Shown in pieces: positions 23,159 through 30,973 of a stretch of DNA of 64,000 bases. The DNA is from Arthrobacter sp. AZCC_0090. Its GTDB lineage: Bacteria > Actinomycetota > Actinomycetes > Actinomycetales > Micrococcaceae. Both the position numbers and the translations under genes were made by a program. Each line of letters starts with the position of its first letter. Positions within the stretch are counted from its first letter, which is position 1. Under the pieces are notes generated by a model. It did no database searches. It had not been told where the DNA came from and worked only from the letters and a program-made list of their open reading frames with translations. The stretch covers positions 1 through 64,000 of the forward strand of contig NZ_JACHEE010000002.1 in assembly GCF_014207375.1 (NCBI RefSeq). The letters are read 5' to 3'.

Positions 23159-24601
23159 ATGACGACAGCAGCACAGCAAGCTACACGGAGGCAGCCAGCG
23201 CACATGAGCCGCAGCGAACCGGGAACGATCAGAACTGCCGCCGATCCCTACACCCTGCACCACGGGAGTACGGCATTCGAGGTGTTGCGGTATGAACTGG
23301 ACTTGGACTACAGCCTGGGCAGCAATAGACTCAACGGCCGCGCGATGCTTCGTTGCATGGCGCTCGAAGACACAGATTCCGTGGTCCTCGATCTGGTGGG
23401 ATTGAAGGCTTCCAAGATCCTGGTCGACGGCAAGAAGGTACCGAAGTTCAGCCCCCGCGGCGAGCACCTCGTGATCTCCGTCAAGGACCGGCTGCGGGCT
23501 GGCAAGTCGTTCACTGTCGAGCTCCGCTACGACGGCAATCCGAAGCCGCGCCGCGGCCTATGGGGCGAAGTCGGTTGGGAGGAGCTCGACGACGGCGTGC
23601 TGGTTGCGGGCCAGCCGAACGGCGCCGCTTCCTGGTTCCCGTGCAAGGACCACCCGCGGCACAAATCCAGCTACTTGATCAGTATCACGACCGACGACAA
23701 CTACCGCGCCATATGCAACGGCCGCCTCGTCTCACACAGCCGGAAATCAAGCCGTGAGACCTGGGTATATGAACAAAGCGAGCCGATGGCGAGCTACCTC
23801 GCCACGGTTCAGATCGGCCGTTATCGGCTCCACCAGCTGAACCCCTCCCCCAACCGGTCGGACGCCGGGACGGCCCACCATGCCGAAGGCCCGCGGCACA
23901 CTCCAGTGCCCCAGTTTGTTGCCGTCTCCCCCAGCTTGTTGGCAGAGGCCCGGGAAGGCCTGGCACGGCAAACCGACATGATGCGAACCTTTGTGGACTG
24001 TTTCGGTCCGTACCCTTTTGCGGAATACACGGCCGTGGTCACCGACGATGAACTCGAAATCCCCCTTGAAGCACAGACGCTTTCCATCTTCGGCCGGAAC
24101 CACATGGAGCAATCGTGGGAGGCGCAGCGCCTGATCGCCCACGAGCTGTCACACCAATGGTTCGGCAACTCGCTCACTGCGAGCAGTTGGCGGGATATCT
24201 GGCTGCACGAGGGCTTCGCCTGTTATGCGGAATGGATCTGGTCCGAGGAGGCCGGCGTCATGTCCCTCGCCAACCGAACGAGGGCCGCGTGGCGCAAGCT
24301 CGACGCCGGCGCCCAGGATCTGGTGATCGGCGACCCCGGGCCGGAGCGAATGTTCGATGACCGCGTCTATAAGCGTGGGGCGCTGGCTCTCCACGCCATC
24401 CGTCTTGCGTGCGGTGACACAGCGTTCTTCGGTTTGCTGCGGCACTGGACGGAGACCATGCGCCACGGCTCGGTGTCCACGGCGGAATTCATCGCCACGG
24501 CCGACGCCTACGTTCCGGGGCTCGACGCCGCCAGTGTGCTGGAGCCCTGGCTCTACCGGGCAAGACTCCCCGCTTTCGGCTCATCCAAGGGGTTCAGCTA
24601 A
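23159..24601 (+). CDS. M1-family zinc metallopeptidase
   Basis: A 480-residue single-unit M1 aminopeptidase, about half the length of PepN: beta-saddle domain then thermolysin-like catalytic domain, without the large C-terminal helical domain. Zinc site: HELSH at 328-332 and, 18 residues on, E351 in WLHEGFA. The GAMEN exopeptidase loop is degenerate (IPLEAQT), but E304 keeps the 24-residue distance to the first zinc His and can still bind a substrate amine; the catalytic Tyr is in VYKRGA. It starts 36 nt after the Pls-like gene, so an operon is likely. Epsilon-poly-lysine-degrading enzymes of Streptomyces producers have been assigned to this family, so trimming of or resistance to the polymer is a fair guess. 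Start ATG 23159 is favoured by GGTGGGA; ATG 23204 (GGAGG upstream) is the alternative. No signal peptide. Confidence 0.88.
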   Translation: MTTAAQQATRRQPAHMSRSEPGTIRTAADPYTLHHGSTAFEVLRYELDLDYSLGSNRLNGRAMLRCMALEDTDSVVLDLVGLKASKILVDGKKVPKFSPRGEHLVISVKDRLRAGKSFTVELRYDGNPKPRRGLWGEVGWEELDDGVLVAGQPNGAASWFPCKDHPRHKSSYLISITTDDNYRAICNGRLVSHSRKSSRETWVYEQSEPMASYLATVQIGRYRLHQLNPSPNRSDAGTAHHAEGPRHTPVPQFVAVSPSLLAEAREGLARQTDMMRTFVDCFGPYPFAEYTAVVTDDELEIPLEAQTLSIFGRNHMEQSWEAQRLIAHELSHQWFGNSLTASSWRDIWLHEGFACYAEWIWSEEAGVMSLANRTRAAWRKLDAGAQDLVIGDPGPERMFDDRVYKRGALALHAIRLACGDTAFFGLLRHWTETMRHGSVSTAEFIATADAYVPGLDAASVLEPWLYRARLPAFGSSKGFS

Positions 24602-25209
24602 GACGGTGTTATCGCGACTGCGGCAACCAGTCCGGCCGGAAGCTCCTGGCCATCAGCATTGTACGGGAGCTTGAGATCCCATAGCCCTGGCCTTTCCAAC
24701 ACGTCGAGGGAGTTCGGGTCCACCCTGAGTCCTTCGCCTGTCATCTTCAACCAGGCTTCCTTTCGCGCCCACAATCGTGTGCGCTCTTGCGCTTGGTCCC
24801 CGGGTTCCATCGCGTTGAGATGGCGGTGCTCACCTGCGGTCAGGGCGACGTCGTCGAAGCCTGCGAATTCCGTACCAACCGCATTTTCCAGATCGACTCC
24901 CAGCCGAAGCCCGGGTTCCGGGTGCACGACGGTGGCAAACAGCACCCAGCCCGACGCTCGCGAGGCGCTCAGCACCAGCGGCGCGGGACCGTCGTCGAAC
25001 AGGTATCCGGGCCGGCCATGCGCAATGTCCGGCCCGGCACCGCATTCCGGGCACTCATAGGCCGCCTGGAGCTTCGAGGCCGGAACACCCAGTAGGTTGG
25101 CGGCAATGTTCTGCTGAGCCACCCTGGATGCCAAGAACTTCGAGCGCAGGACCGGGGCCATGGCGTTTCCGCGAAGGATCTCGGCCGGAGACAACAATTC
25201 CGCCGCCAT
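24598..25209 (-). CDS. 4'-phosphopantetheinyl transferase superfamily protein
   Basis: A 203-residue Sfp-like enzyme that moves phosphopantetheine from CoA onto a carrier Ser. Motifs are LRLGVDLE (metal-binding GVDxE) and RLWARKEAWLKMTGEG (WxxKEA). The N-terminal part has LRSKFLASRVAQQNIAANLLG and YECPECGAGPDIAHGRP, as in Sfp-type proteins. Its stop overlaps the M1 peptidase stop by 4 nt, so it faces the Pls-like operon, and it is the obvious activator of that carrier domain. The ATG at 25209 has only a weak GAGCAG ahead. The frame is open further upstream but crosses a perfect hairpin and has no start codon there. Confidence 0.85.
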   Translation of the reverse strand: MAAELLSPAEILRGNAMAPVLRSKFLASRVAQQNIAANLLGVPASKLQAAYECPECGAGPDIAHGRPGYLFDDGPAPLVLSASRASGWVLFATVVHPEPGLRLGVDLENAVGTEFAGFDDVALTAGEHRHLNAMEPGDQAQERTRLWARKEAWLKMTGEGLRVDPNSLDVLERPGLWDLKLPYNADGQELPAGLVAAVAITPS

Positions 25210-25236
25210 CTGCTCGATAGCGGCGGAATCGGCAGT

Positions 25237-25272
25237 ATCGAGGGGCTGGATGCGGACATCCAGCCCCTCGAT
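25237..25272 (-). terminator. Perfect 16-bp hairpin after pheT
   Basis: ATCGAGGGGCTGGATG, loop CGGA, then the exact complement (36 nt in all). It lies 18 nt past the pheT stop and 28 nt before the start of the transferase gene on the same strand. No T tract follows. It is well placed to stop or limit readthrough from pheS-pheT. Confidence 0.75.
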
Positions 25273-25289
25273 CCCGGTGTTGATGCGGG

Positions 25290-27839
25290 TCAGCGCTGGA
25301 CTGCTCCGAACCGTTCTGCGGCGACGGCGACGGCGGCCTCACGGGCCTCCGATGCCTCATCGGCCGTCAGCGTGCGGTCCGTGGCGCGGAATCGCAACCC
25401 GAAAGCAAGCGACTTCTTGCCGTCTTCGATGCCTTGGCCAGCGTAGACATCGAACAATGCGACGTCCTCAAGCAGTTCGCCTGCGCCTTCCCGGAGGGCG
25501 GCCAAGACGGCGTCCGCTGGAATGTCCCGCGGCACCACAAGGGCGACGTCCTGCGTGGCCACGGGGAATCCGGAAATGTGCTTGGCAACAATCACATCGG
25601 GGGCGACCTCGAAGATCGCGTCCGCGTTCAGCTCGAGCGCGACGGAGCGGGCTGGCATGTCGTGGGCAGCAAGGAGCTTCGGGTGCAGTTCGCCGGCGTA
25701 GCCCACGATGTCGCCGGAGCGGAGCGCCAATTGGGCGGCACGGCCCGGATGGAACGCTTGGTGGCTGCCTTGGCTGACCACGAGCTCCACGCCAAGGACG
25801 TCGCCGATGAGCCGGGCCACATCGAGGGCGTCCGCCCAATCCCAGGCACGCGGCGTGTGGGCCGCGGCAGCCGGGGAATCATGGCCGGTCAAAACAGCGG
25901 CGATGTGCAGCGGCTGGTCCGGGACGCCGTCGTACAGTCCATCAAGCACCTCGTCGGAAGGCTTGACGCCCAACGGCGGAATGGACGCCGTGCCCAGCTG
26001 CCCGTCGGGAAGGAACACCGAGCCGGCCTCGAAGAGGGCAAGATCGCGGAACCCGCGGGAGTGGTTGCGGCGGGCCACCTCGATCAAGCCTGGAAGCACG
26101 GAGGTACGCAGGTAGCCGTGTTCTTCGCTGATCGGGTTGGCCAGTTTCAGGCCGGTGCGCGCCCCGCCTTCCTCGGCCACGCCAAAGGTGTCATTGGCAG
26201 ACTTGGAGACGAACGGGTACGAGAGGACCTCTGTCAGCCCAGCGTCCGCCAAGGCCTGGACCACGCGGCGTTTCTGCTGCTGGGTCCGGGTCAAGCCGCG
26301 GCCGGGAGGGGCCACAGGCAAGGTGGCCGGGATGTTATCGTAGCCAACCAGCCTCGCGATTTCCTCGGAGAGGTCTTCCTTGGTTTCCAGGTCATTGCGC
26401 CAGCTCGGAGCGGTGACTGAGTAGGAGCCGTTCGCATCGTCCTTGAGAACAATGGCGCCCAGGTCCTTCAGGGAGCCGGTGATCTGTTCTTCCGTGAAGT
26501 CGATGCCGATCCGGGAGGCCGCGTAGCCCGCCGGCAGATCGATCGTCACGGCGTCCGGAGCAGTCCCGACGTCGGTACCGGCTTCGTCAGCAGTCCCGCC
26601 CGCCAATTCAACCAGCAGGTCAACGACGCGCTGGGCGGCGATATTGGCAACCTGCCAATCGACGCCACGCTCAAAGCGCTTGGAAGCCTCTGACGGCAGC
26701 TTGTGCCGGCGACGGGACCGTGCAATCGAAACCTCGTCGAAGTGTGCGGCCTCGACCAGGATGTTGGTGGTCGAATCGGAGACCTCGGTGTTGGCCCCGC
26801 CCATGACGCCGGCGATGCCGATTGCCCCGGAGTCGTCCGTTATCAGGAGGTCTTCGACGTCGAGCACACGCACTTTATCATCAAGGGTGGTGATCCTCTC
26901 CCCTGCCACGGCGCGGCGGACCACGATGTCGCCCGAGAGCTTGTCGAGGTCATAGCAGTGGTTCGGCTGGCCGAGTTCGAGCATCACGTAGTTGGAGATG
27001 TCCACCGGCAGCGAAATGGAGCGGATCCCGGCCAAACGCAGCCGTGAAACCATCCATGGCGGCGTGGGACGGGTGGCGTCCACGCCACGGACCGTGCGGG
27101 CCACGAAGCGGTCGCAACCAGGCTTGCCGTAGATGGGAGCATCGTCGTTGAGCTTGACGCCGTAGCCGCCCTGCAGGGAAGCCGGAGCGGCGACCTTGGC
27201 GGCCGGGTCCGTGAAGACGGTCCCGGTGGCATGGGCATATTCGCGGGCGACGCCACGAATCGAGAACGCATAGCCGCGGTCCGGAGTGACGTTGATTTCC
27301 GCGGCTTCGTCGTAGAGACCCAGCAGCGTCATGGCGTCAGTGCCGATTTCGGGATCCAGGCCGATGCGGGAGAGCACCAAGATGCCGTCGTGGTCCTCGC
27401 CAATGCCGAGTTCACGTACGGAGGCGATCATGCCTGCGGACAGGTGCCCGTAAGTCTTGCGCGCGGAAATGTGGAACTCACCCGGGAGCACGGCGCCCGG
27501 GAGGGTCACAACTACCTTGTCTCCCTCGACAAAGTTGTGGGCACCGCAAATGATGCCCTGCACGCCGGAGGGGTCGATGCCCTTGCCGGTGAGGGTCTGC
27601 TCCTGCCCTTCGGGGACCACGCGGACCTGGCACCAGTTAATGGTCTTGCCGTTGCTCTGCGGTTCCTTGACCAGGCTCAGGACCTGGCCCACCACAATGG
27701 GACCCTTGAGTTCGTCCGTGGGGCGGTGGACGGCTTCTTCTTCAAAACCGACCTTGACGAGCTCCGCCATGACGTCTTCGGCCGTGGCGTCGGCCGGAAC
27801 CTGCGCGAATTCACGCAGCCATGAAAGTGGGATACGCAC
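25290..27839 (-). CDS. pheT: Phenylalanine--tRNA ligase beta subunit
   Basis: Beta subunit of the cytoplasmic alpha2-beta2 PheRS, 849 residues, normal for the long bacterial form. It begins with the EMAP-II-like OB domain (VVGQVLSLVKEP ... GIICGAHNFVEGDKV), followed by B3/B4 editing domain, B5, the catalytic-like core and the C-terminal ferredoxin-fold anticodon-binding domain (SGFPVATQDVALVV). The GTG at 27839 is two nt after the pheS stop (TAACAGTG), with GGATGGAG inside the end of pheS as ribosome site; a longer open frame through pheS is not real. Confidence 0.96.
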   Translation of the reverse strand: MRIPLSWLREFAQVPADATAEDVMAELVKVGFEEEAVHRPTDELKGPIVVGQVLSLVKEPQSNGKTINWCQVRVVPEGQEQTLTGKGIDPSGVQGIICGAHNFVEGDKVVVTLPGAVLPGEFHISARKTYGHLSAGMIASVRELGIGEDHDGILVLSRIGLDPEIGTDAMTLLGLYDEAAEINVTPDRGYAFSIRGVAREYAHATGTVFTDPAAKVAAPASLQGGYGVKLNDDAPIYGKPGCDRFVARTVRGVDATRPTPPWMVSRLRLAGIRSISLPVDISNYVMLELGQPNHCYDLDKLSGDIVVRRAVAGERITTLDDKVRVLDVEDLLITDDSGAIGIAGVMGGANTEVSDSTTNILVEAAHFDEVSIARSRRRHKLPSEASKRFERGVDWQVANIAAQRVVDLLVELAGGTADEAGTDVGTAPDAVTIDLPAGYAASRIGIDFTEEQITGSLKDLGAIVLKDDANGSYSVTAPSWRNDLETKEDLSEEIARLVGYDNIPATLPVAPPGRGLTRTQQQKRRVVQALADAGLTEVLSYPFVSKSANDTFGVAEEGGARTGLKLANPISEEHGYLRTSVLPGLIEVARRNHSRGFRDLALFEAGSVFLPDGQLGTASIPPLGVKPSDEVLDGLYDGVPDQPLHIAAVLTGHDSPAAAAHTPRAWDWADALDVARLIGDVLGVELVVSQGSHQAFHPGRAAQLALRSGDIVGYAGELHPKLLAAHDMPARSVALELNADAIFEVAPDVIVAKHISGFPVATQDVALVVPRDIPADAVLAALREGAGELLEDVALFDVYAGQGIEDGKKSLAFGLRFRATDRTLTADEASEAREAAVAVAAERFGAVQR

Positions 27840-27841
27840 TG

Positions 27842-28903
27842 TTAGATCTCCATCCCGAAGTGCTCGCTGAAACGTACATCGCCTTCGATCATGTCGCGCA
27901 TATCGCCGACCTCGTTGCGGAACATGAGCGTGCGCTCGATGCCCATGCCGAAGGCGAAACCTGAATACTCGTCCGGGTCGATGCCGGCAGCGCGCAGGAC
28001 GTTGGGATTGACCATGCCGCAGCCGCCCCATTCGATCCAGCGGGGGCCGCCCTTGGCACCGGGGTGCCAAATGTCCAGCTCCGCTGAAGGCTCGGTGAAC
28101 GGGAAGTAGTTGGGACGCAGGCGGATCTGTGCCTCGTCGCCGAACATCTGCCGGGCGAAGTGCTCCAAGGTGCCGCGGAGGTCCGCCATGCTCAGCTTCT
28201 TGTCGATGGCCAGGCCTTCGAACTGGTGGAACACGGGCGTGTGGGTGGCATCGAGTTCATCGGTGCGGAACACCTTGCCGGGGCACAGCACGTAAATTGG
28301 CACTTCGCGTTCCAGCATGGACCGGACCTGCACCGGGGAGGTGTGCGTGCGCATGAGCAGGTGCGCCTCGGGAGGTTCCACGAAGAAGGTGTCCTGCATT
28401 TCGCGGGCCGGGTGGTCCGGCTTGAAGTTGAGGGCGTCAAAGTTGAACCACTCGGATTCGACCTCCGGGCCCTCGGCGATTTCCCAGCCCATGCCGACGA
28501 AAATGTCCGCCACTCGGTCCTGCAGCGTGGACAACGGGTGGCGCGCACCGGCGCGGCGTCGCCGCGGCGCTGCCGTGACGTCCACTGTTTCCTCCACGAG
28601 GATACGGGCGTCGTTTTCGGCTTCGAGCACGGTGGTCCGTGCTGCGAGCGCCTGGTTGACGCGGCCACGGGAAGAACCCATGAGCTTGCCTGCAGCGGCC
28701 TTCTGTTCCTTGGCCAGGCCCCCGATTTCACGGTTGGCAAGGCTCAAAGGTGACTTCTCGCCGGTGTGCGCCAGGCGGACGGCTTTGAGTTCTTCGAGGG
28801 AGGATGCAGCGGCAATCGCGGAAACTGCTTCCTCAACGGCAGCGGTGATGGCAGCTTCATCCAGAGGGTTCGGGATGGCAGCGCCCGGCAAAGTGTCAGT
28901 CAT
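27842..28903 (-). CDS. pheS: Phenylalanine--tRNA ligase alpha subunit
   Basis: Catalytic subunit of PheRS, 353 residues. It shows the N-terminal coiled coil that holds tRNA, then class II motifs: motif 1 near GWEIAEGPEVESEWFNFDALN, motif 2 in GKVFRTDELDATHTPVFHQFEG, motif 3 GMGIERTLMFR. Ala at the pocket (SGFAFGMG) is as expected for Phe specificity. ATG start at 28903; no strong ribosome site. Heads the pheS-pheT operon. Confidence 0.97.
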   Translation of the reverse strand: MTDTLPGAAIPNPLDEAAITAAVEEAVSAIAAASSLEELKAVRLAHTGEKSPLSLANREIGGLAKEQKAAAGKLMGSSRGRVNQALAARTTVLEAENDARILVEETVDVTAAPRRRRAGARHPLSTLQDRVADIFVGMGWEIAEGPEVESEWFNFDALNFKPDHPAREMQDTFFVEPPEAHLLMRTHTSPVQVRSMLEREVPIYVLCPGKVFRTDELDATHTPVFHQFEGLAIDKKLSMADLRGTLEHFARQMFGDEAQIRLRPNYFPFTEPSAELDIWHPGAKGGPRWIEWGGCGMVNPNVLRAAGIDPDEYSGFAFGMGIERTLMFRNEVGDMRDMIEGDVRFSEHFGMEI

Positions 28904-29087
28904 CTACTGTTCTTAGCTACGAGTCGGAAATGGTCTTCACCAGGCGGGGCCATGGCAAAGGCAGGAGCAGTGCTCGCCAGACGCGTCCGGCGGGCACTAA
29001 CCCCCAGTCTAGTTGAAGGCTTCGGCTGGGATTTAACCCGTGACCCCGTCTCATCGTTTCATCGCCGCCCGGGGCTAGCATGGCCTC

Positions 29088-29534
29088 ATGACACCCGGTG
29101 AGCGGCTTCGCCAGATCGCCAACGCCTTGAACCTCTCCACCCTTCCGGGCGTGATGATTGCCCGCGCCGCCAACGCGCCGCGGACCCGCGGACCGAGGGG
29201 ACTCATCATCGCCAGCGGCTACGGCTGGACCCTGCCCAAGGCAGCGGCATTCACCGTGGGCAATGTGGTCTTGTTCCGCGCGGGGTCGGCGAGCGCGGGA
29301 ACGGACCCTGTTCTGCTGGGTCACGAAGAGCGGCACAGCACGCAGTACGCCTATTGCCTGGGGTTGCCATTCCTGCCGTTGTATCTGCTCTGCGCAATCT
29401 GGTCCCTCCTCCGGACGGGCAACCCCGGCACCCGGAACTTCTTCGAGAGGCAGGCCGGATTGGCTGCGGGTGGCTACCCCGGCAAACAGATTCCAGTCCG
29501 CCCAACGCACCAGCGAAACGAGGCACAACAATGA
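29088..29534 (+). CDS. Small membrane protein with HEERH motif, function unknown
   Basis: A 148-residue protein I cannot name. It has a GYGWTLPKAAAFTVGNVVLFR segment, then GHEERHSTQYAYCLGLPFLPLYLLCAIWSLL, where an HExxH motif stands directly ahead of a hydrophobic stretch, and FFERQAGLAAGGY. HExxH is the zinc site of many metallopeptidases, but no further zinc ligand or peptidase domain is recognisable, so activity is only a suggestion. TAGCAT at 29076-29081 lies 6 nt before the ATG, indicating a leaderless message. Its stop overlaps the next start (ATGA), so it is co-translated with the SIMPL protein. Confidence 0.75.
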   Translation: MTPGERLRQIANALNLSTLPGVMIARAANAPRTRGPRGLIIASGYGWTLPKAAAFTVGNVVLFRAGSASAGTDPVLLGHEERHSTQYAYCLGLPFLPLYLLCAIWSLLRTGNPGTRNFFERQAGLAAGGYPGKQIPVRPTHQRNEAQQ

Positions 29535-30181
29535 CCCGCACCATCACTGTCACCGGGGAGGGAACAGCTGAAGCCGTTCCCGATCTTCTCACGCTGACGC
29601 TCGCCGTCGAGGTCAGGCGCGATGCCGCCGGAGCGGCCTATGACGACGCCGGAGAGGTCGCCTCCGCGGTGACGGGCGCGCTGCGCGGGAACGGGGTAGC
29701 GGAGCGTGACCTGCGGACCAGCGGCCTCAATCTGCGGGCAGAGCTCGTCTGGGCCGAAAACCAAGGGCAAAAGGTCACTGGGTATGTTGCATCAACCACC
29801 TTGGTTGCCCGGGTCAGCCCGCCTTCAGCGGCCCCCGCAGCCATATCCGCTGCAGTCGCCGCGGGTGGCGACAGCCTCCGCATCAATGGGATCGAACAAG
29901 GATTCACGGATTCCTCCGCCGTTGCAGCGCTGGCACAGGAGGCCGCGTGGCGGGAGGCCGAGGCGAAAGCCGCCCGGTTTGCCGCACTCGCCGGCGCGCG
30001 GCTGGGACAAGTACTGTCTATCGATCAGCGGCCGGAACACGGATCGCCCGTGCCGATGATGGGCGACATGAAGCGCGCCTTTGCCACCCAGGGTGTGGCC
30101 ATCGAGGCAGGATCCGTGGCAGTTTCGGCGAACGTGGCGGTGCAATGGGAGCTGGAGTCTGCGGAGTTCGGCGCTGGCTGA
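29531..30181 (+). CDS. SIMPL domain-containing protein (DUF541)
   Basis: A 216-residue protein that is one SIMPL (DUF541) domain: it opens TRTITVTGEGTAEAVPDLL, has VTGYVASTTLVARV and closes with GSVAVSANVAVQWEL. Related proteins in other bacteria are linked to envelope or oxidative stress, but the biochemical role is unclear. There is no signal peptide, unlike periplasmic homologues, so it appears cytoplasmic. The ATG overlaps the upstream stop by 4 nt and has GAGG upstream. Confidence 0.88.
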   Translation: MTRTITVTGEGTAEAVPDLLTLTLAVEVRRDAAGAAYDDAGEVASAVTGALRGNGVAERDLRTSGLNLRAELVWAENQGQKVTGYVASTTLVARVSPPSAAPAAISAAVAAGGDSLRINGIEQGFTDSSAVAALAQEAAWREAEAKAARFAALAGARLGQVLSIDQRPEHGSPVPMMGDMKRAFATQGVAIEAGSVAVSANVAVQWELESAEFGAG

Positions 30182-30209
30182 TCCAGCATTCTTTGCTGGC
30201 GGCGCCAGC

Positions 30210-30875
30210 CTAGTGAACGGCTCCTGCGGACAGCTTCGCGTCCACAGAAGTCGCGAGGGCAGTGCGCACGACGACGGCGATCCCCTCGCCCATGTCCCGG
30301 ACCGACATCGCCCGCGCCGCCACGGCCGGCGCGGCACTCCCCTGCGGGAGGTGGGCTTCGTCGTAGGGAACGTGGATGAAGCCGCCCCGCGCACCGGCCG
30401 CACCTTCGGCATTTGAGAGTTCGTGCATCAGGGCATAGAACACGTGGTTGCAGACATACGTCCCGGCTGTCTGCGAGACTTCCGCGCGGATTCCGGCGAT
30501 CTGCAACGCTCGAAGCGCGGACTTCACCGGCAGGGTACTGAAGTACGCTGCAGGACCTGCCGGAATGACAGGTTCGTCGATGGGCTGGTTTCCTGCATTG
30601 TCCGGAATCCTGGCGTCATCGACGTTGATGGCCACGCGCTCCAGGGAGAGCCGGTCCCGTCCAGCGGCGAGACCCGCACAGATGACCAGTTCAGGACGCA
30701 GCCGCCCCACGGCCTCGCGGAGGACCGCAGCGGACTCACCGAAAACGCACGGTAGCTCAAGCGCCTCCACCTCATGTCCTTCAGCGCGCAGGACTTCCTG
30801 CGCTACCAGGACTGCAGCCCACGAGGGGTTGCTCGAGTCGCCGCCAAAAGGCTCGAATCCTGTCAGCAGAATCAT
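30210..30875 (-). CDS. pcp: Pyroglutamyl-peptidase I (cysteine peptidase C15)
   Basis: A 221-residue peptidase that removes N-terminal pyroglutamate from peptides. It opens ILLTGFEPFGGDSSNPSW, with the catalytic triad Glu in LSLERVAIN, Cys in GTYVCNHVFY and His in GGFIHVPYDE. TAGGGT at 30882-30887 is 6 nt before the ATG and there is no Shine-Dalgarno. Converges on the SIMPL gene. Confidence 0.95.
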   Translation of the reverse strand: MILLTGFEPFGGDSSNPSWAAVLVAQEVLRAEGHEVEALELPCVFGESAAVLREAVGRLRPELVICAGLAAGRDRLSLERVAINVDDARIPDNAGNQPIDEPVIPAGPAAYFSTLPVKSALRALQIAGIRAEVSQTAGTYVCNHVFYALMHELSNAEGAAGARGGFIHVPYDEAHLPQGSAAPAVAARAMSVRDMGEGIAVVVRTALATSVDAKLSAGAVH

Positions 30876-30937
30876 GGATCCACCCTAGCAACAGCCGTCC
30901 CCGCTTCGAGGCCCCGGCTCCGATCTTTCAGCAGGCC

Positions 30938-30966
30938 TTGACAACCGTTCGAACATATATTCGAAT
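30938..30966 (+). promoter_or_regulatory. SOS promoter: LexA box inside a TTGACA/TCGAAT promoter
   Basis: TTGACA at 30938-30943, a 17-nt spacer and TCGAAT at 30961-30966. The LexA box TCGAAC-ATAT-ATTCGA (30949-30964) lies almost wholly in the spacer; it differs from TCGAAC-N4-GTTCGA at one position. Seven nt after the -10 is the ATG at 30974. Confidence 0.75.
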
Positions 30967-30973
30967 GGAGCCC

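Noticed and set aside
25210..25290. N-terminal extension of the phosphopantetheinyl transferase upstream of 25209
   Set aside because: The frame reads through but lacks ATG, GTG or TTG and crosses the perfect hairpin; plausible residues there are a by-product of the pheT end.
28904..29087. T-box or other riboswitch ahead of pheS or tyrS
   Set aside because: No specifier loop, T-box consensus or terminator pair could be recognised in either leader.
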